Positions 63,526-64,000 of a stretch of DNA of 64,000 nucleotides are shown here, one piece after another; position 1 is the first letter of the stretch; the number at the start of each line of letters is the position of its first letter. The notes under the pieces were generated by a model, which saw only the letters and a list, made by a program, of their open reading frames with translations, was not told the origin of the DNA and did not search any database. The stretch covers positions 186,001 to 250,000 of the forward strand of contig NZ_BMTL01000003.1 in assembly GCF_014649655.1 (NCBI RefSeq), written 5' to 3'. This DNA is from Streptomyces humidus. GTDB lineage: Bacteria > Actinomycetota > Actinomycetes > Streptomycetales > Streptomycetaceae. The position numbers and the translations under genes are program-made.

Positions 63526-64000
63526 TCAGGCGGTCGCGGCCTTCAGCGGCCTCGCCGGGTCACCGAGGAGCCGGGGATTCATGGGGGTACCCGCCTCGAT
63601 CAGCCGTCTGCCCTGGGCGAGATCGCGGGGGCGCCCCACGGCCAGCAGGGCGATCAGACGGTCCTCGCGCAGCCAGCAGACCGTCCACGCCGGCCCGGAG
63701 GGGTCGCCGCGCCACACCGTGCCGTCGGCGTCGGCGTGGTGTCCGGCGTACTGGACGAAGCGGCCGAACTGCTCGGACCAGAAGTACGGGACCGGGTCGT
63801 AGACGGCGGCGGGCTCGTCGGTGGCCGCGCCGACGATGTTCGCCGCGACCGTGCGCGGCCCCTGGAGCGCGTTGTCCCAGTGATGGACGAGCAGCCTCTC
63901 GCCGTACCGTCCGGACGGGAAGGAGGCGCAGTCGCCGACCGCGTACACGTCCGGCAGCGAGGTGCGCAGTGCGGCGTCGGCCACGATCTCGCGGTGCGCG
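63526..64000 (-). CDS. NAD(P)/FAD-dependent oxidoreductase, partial
   Basis: The last 158 codons of a pyridine nucleotide-disulfide or ferredoxin reductase-like enzyme; the N-terminus lies beyond the window. The visible part includes the second nucleotide-binding end TSLPDVYAVGDCA, and the C-terminal domain with VPYFWSEQFGRFVQYAG, as in ferredoxin/rubredoxin reductases. The frame is open to the last base of the window. It would reduce a ferredoxin or small redox partner. Confidence 0.88.
   Translation of the reverse strand, partial: AHREIVADAALRTSLPDVYAVGDCASFPSGRYGERLLVHHWDNALQGPRTVAANIVGAATDEPAAVYDPVPYFWSEQFGRFVQYAGHHADADGTVWRGDPSGPAWTVCWLREDRLIALLAVGRPRDLAQGRRLIEAGTPMNPRLLGDPARPLKAATA

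Overview
The window is chromosomal DNA from a Streptomyces or close relative. Evidence: about 70% G+C with strong third-position GC bias, frequent GTG starts, and the standard streptomycete division and cell-wall (dcw) cluster running rsmH-ftsL-ftsI-murE-murF-mraY-murD-ftsW-murG-ftsQ-ftsZ-pgeF-ylmE-sepF-ylmG-divIVA. It looks like core chromosome: I see no rRNA or tRNA gene, no intact transposon or prophage, no CRISPR array and no replication origin.

Layout. 1-6.6 kb: a truncated hypothetical gene, a LON-domain protein, a YbaK-type tRNA deacylase, a DUF2567 membrane protein, a two-gene ABC exporter and a NYN-domain (PIN-like) protein. 6.6-17.4 kb: an untracked 54-residue basic protein, dnaE, a DUF2252 kinase-like protein, a small membrane protein, a DsbA-like thiol protein, a Tat-exported PhoD phosphatase, a dienelactone-hydrolase-like protein and a MscS channel. 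17.5-22.2 kb (minus): Na+/H+ antiporter, GNAT acetyltransferase, RluD-type pseudouridine synthase, lspA and a DksA/TraR zinc-finger protein with a histone-H1-like tail. 22.5-26 kb: ileS behind a T-box leader that appears to act on translation. 26.1-44.3 kb (minus): the dcw cluster, mostly with stop/start overlaps; a good promoter lies before rsmH and another candidate before ftsZ. murC, ddl, ftsA and mraZ are not in the cluster.

44.4-64 kb: beta-carbonic anhydrase; a MoxR / DUF58 / transglutaminase operon; a DUF3040 protein; a methyltransferase; a SAV_6107-type HEPN protein with an intact Rx4H motif; a decayed DHFR-family pseudogene; an operon of a degenerate ABC ATPase, a YhgE/Pip membrane protein and a TetR regulator, preceded by a TetR-type palindrome; a DUF4126 protein; an FAD oxidoreductase; a Gln/Tyr-rich membrane protein; metF; thiE; an Rv2175c-type DNA-binding protein; and a truncated FAD/NAD(P) oxidoreductase.

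How the genes work together. The dcw block makes lipid-linked peptidoglycan precursor (MurE, MurF, MurD, MraY, MurG), polymerises it at the septum (FtsW, FtsI), and assembles the Z ring and polarisome (FtsZ, SepF, FtsQ, FtsL, DivIVA). Several start codons lack a Shine-Dalgarno sequence but sit 6-8 nt after a TAxxxT hexamer, which suggests leaderless transcripts. The most interesting non-standard signals are the T-box/sequestrator leader of ileS, the TetR palindrome at 53.8 kb with its degenerate ABC/YhgE operon, the stand-alone HEPN protein and the small basic protein at 6.65 kb.
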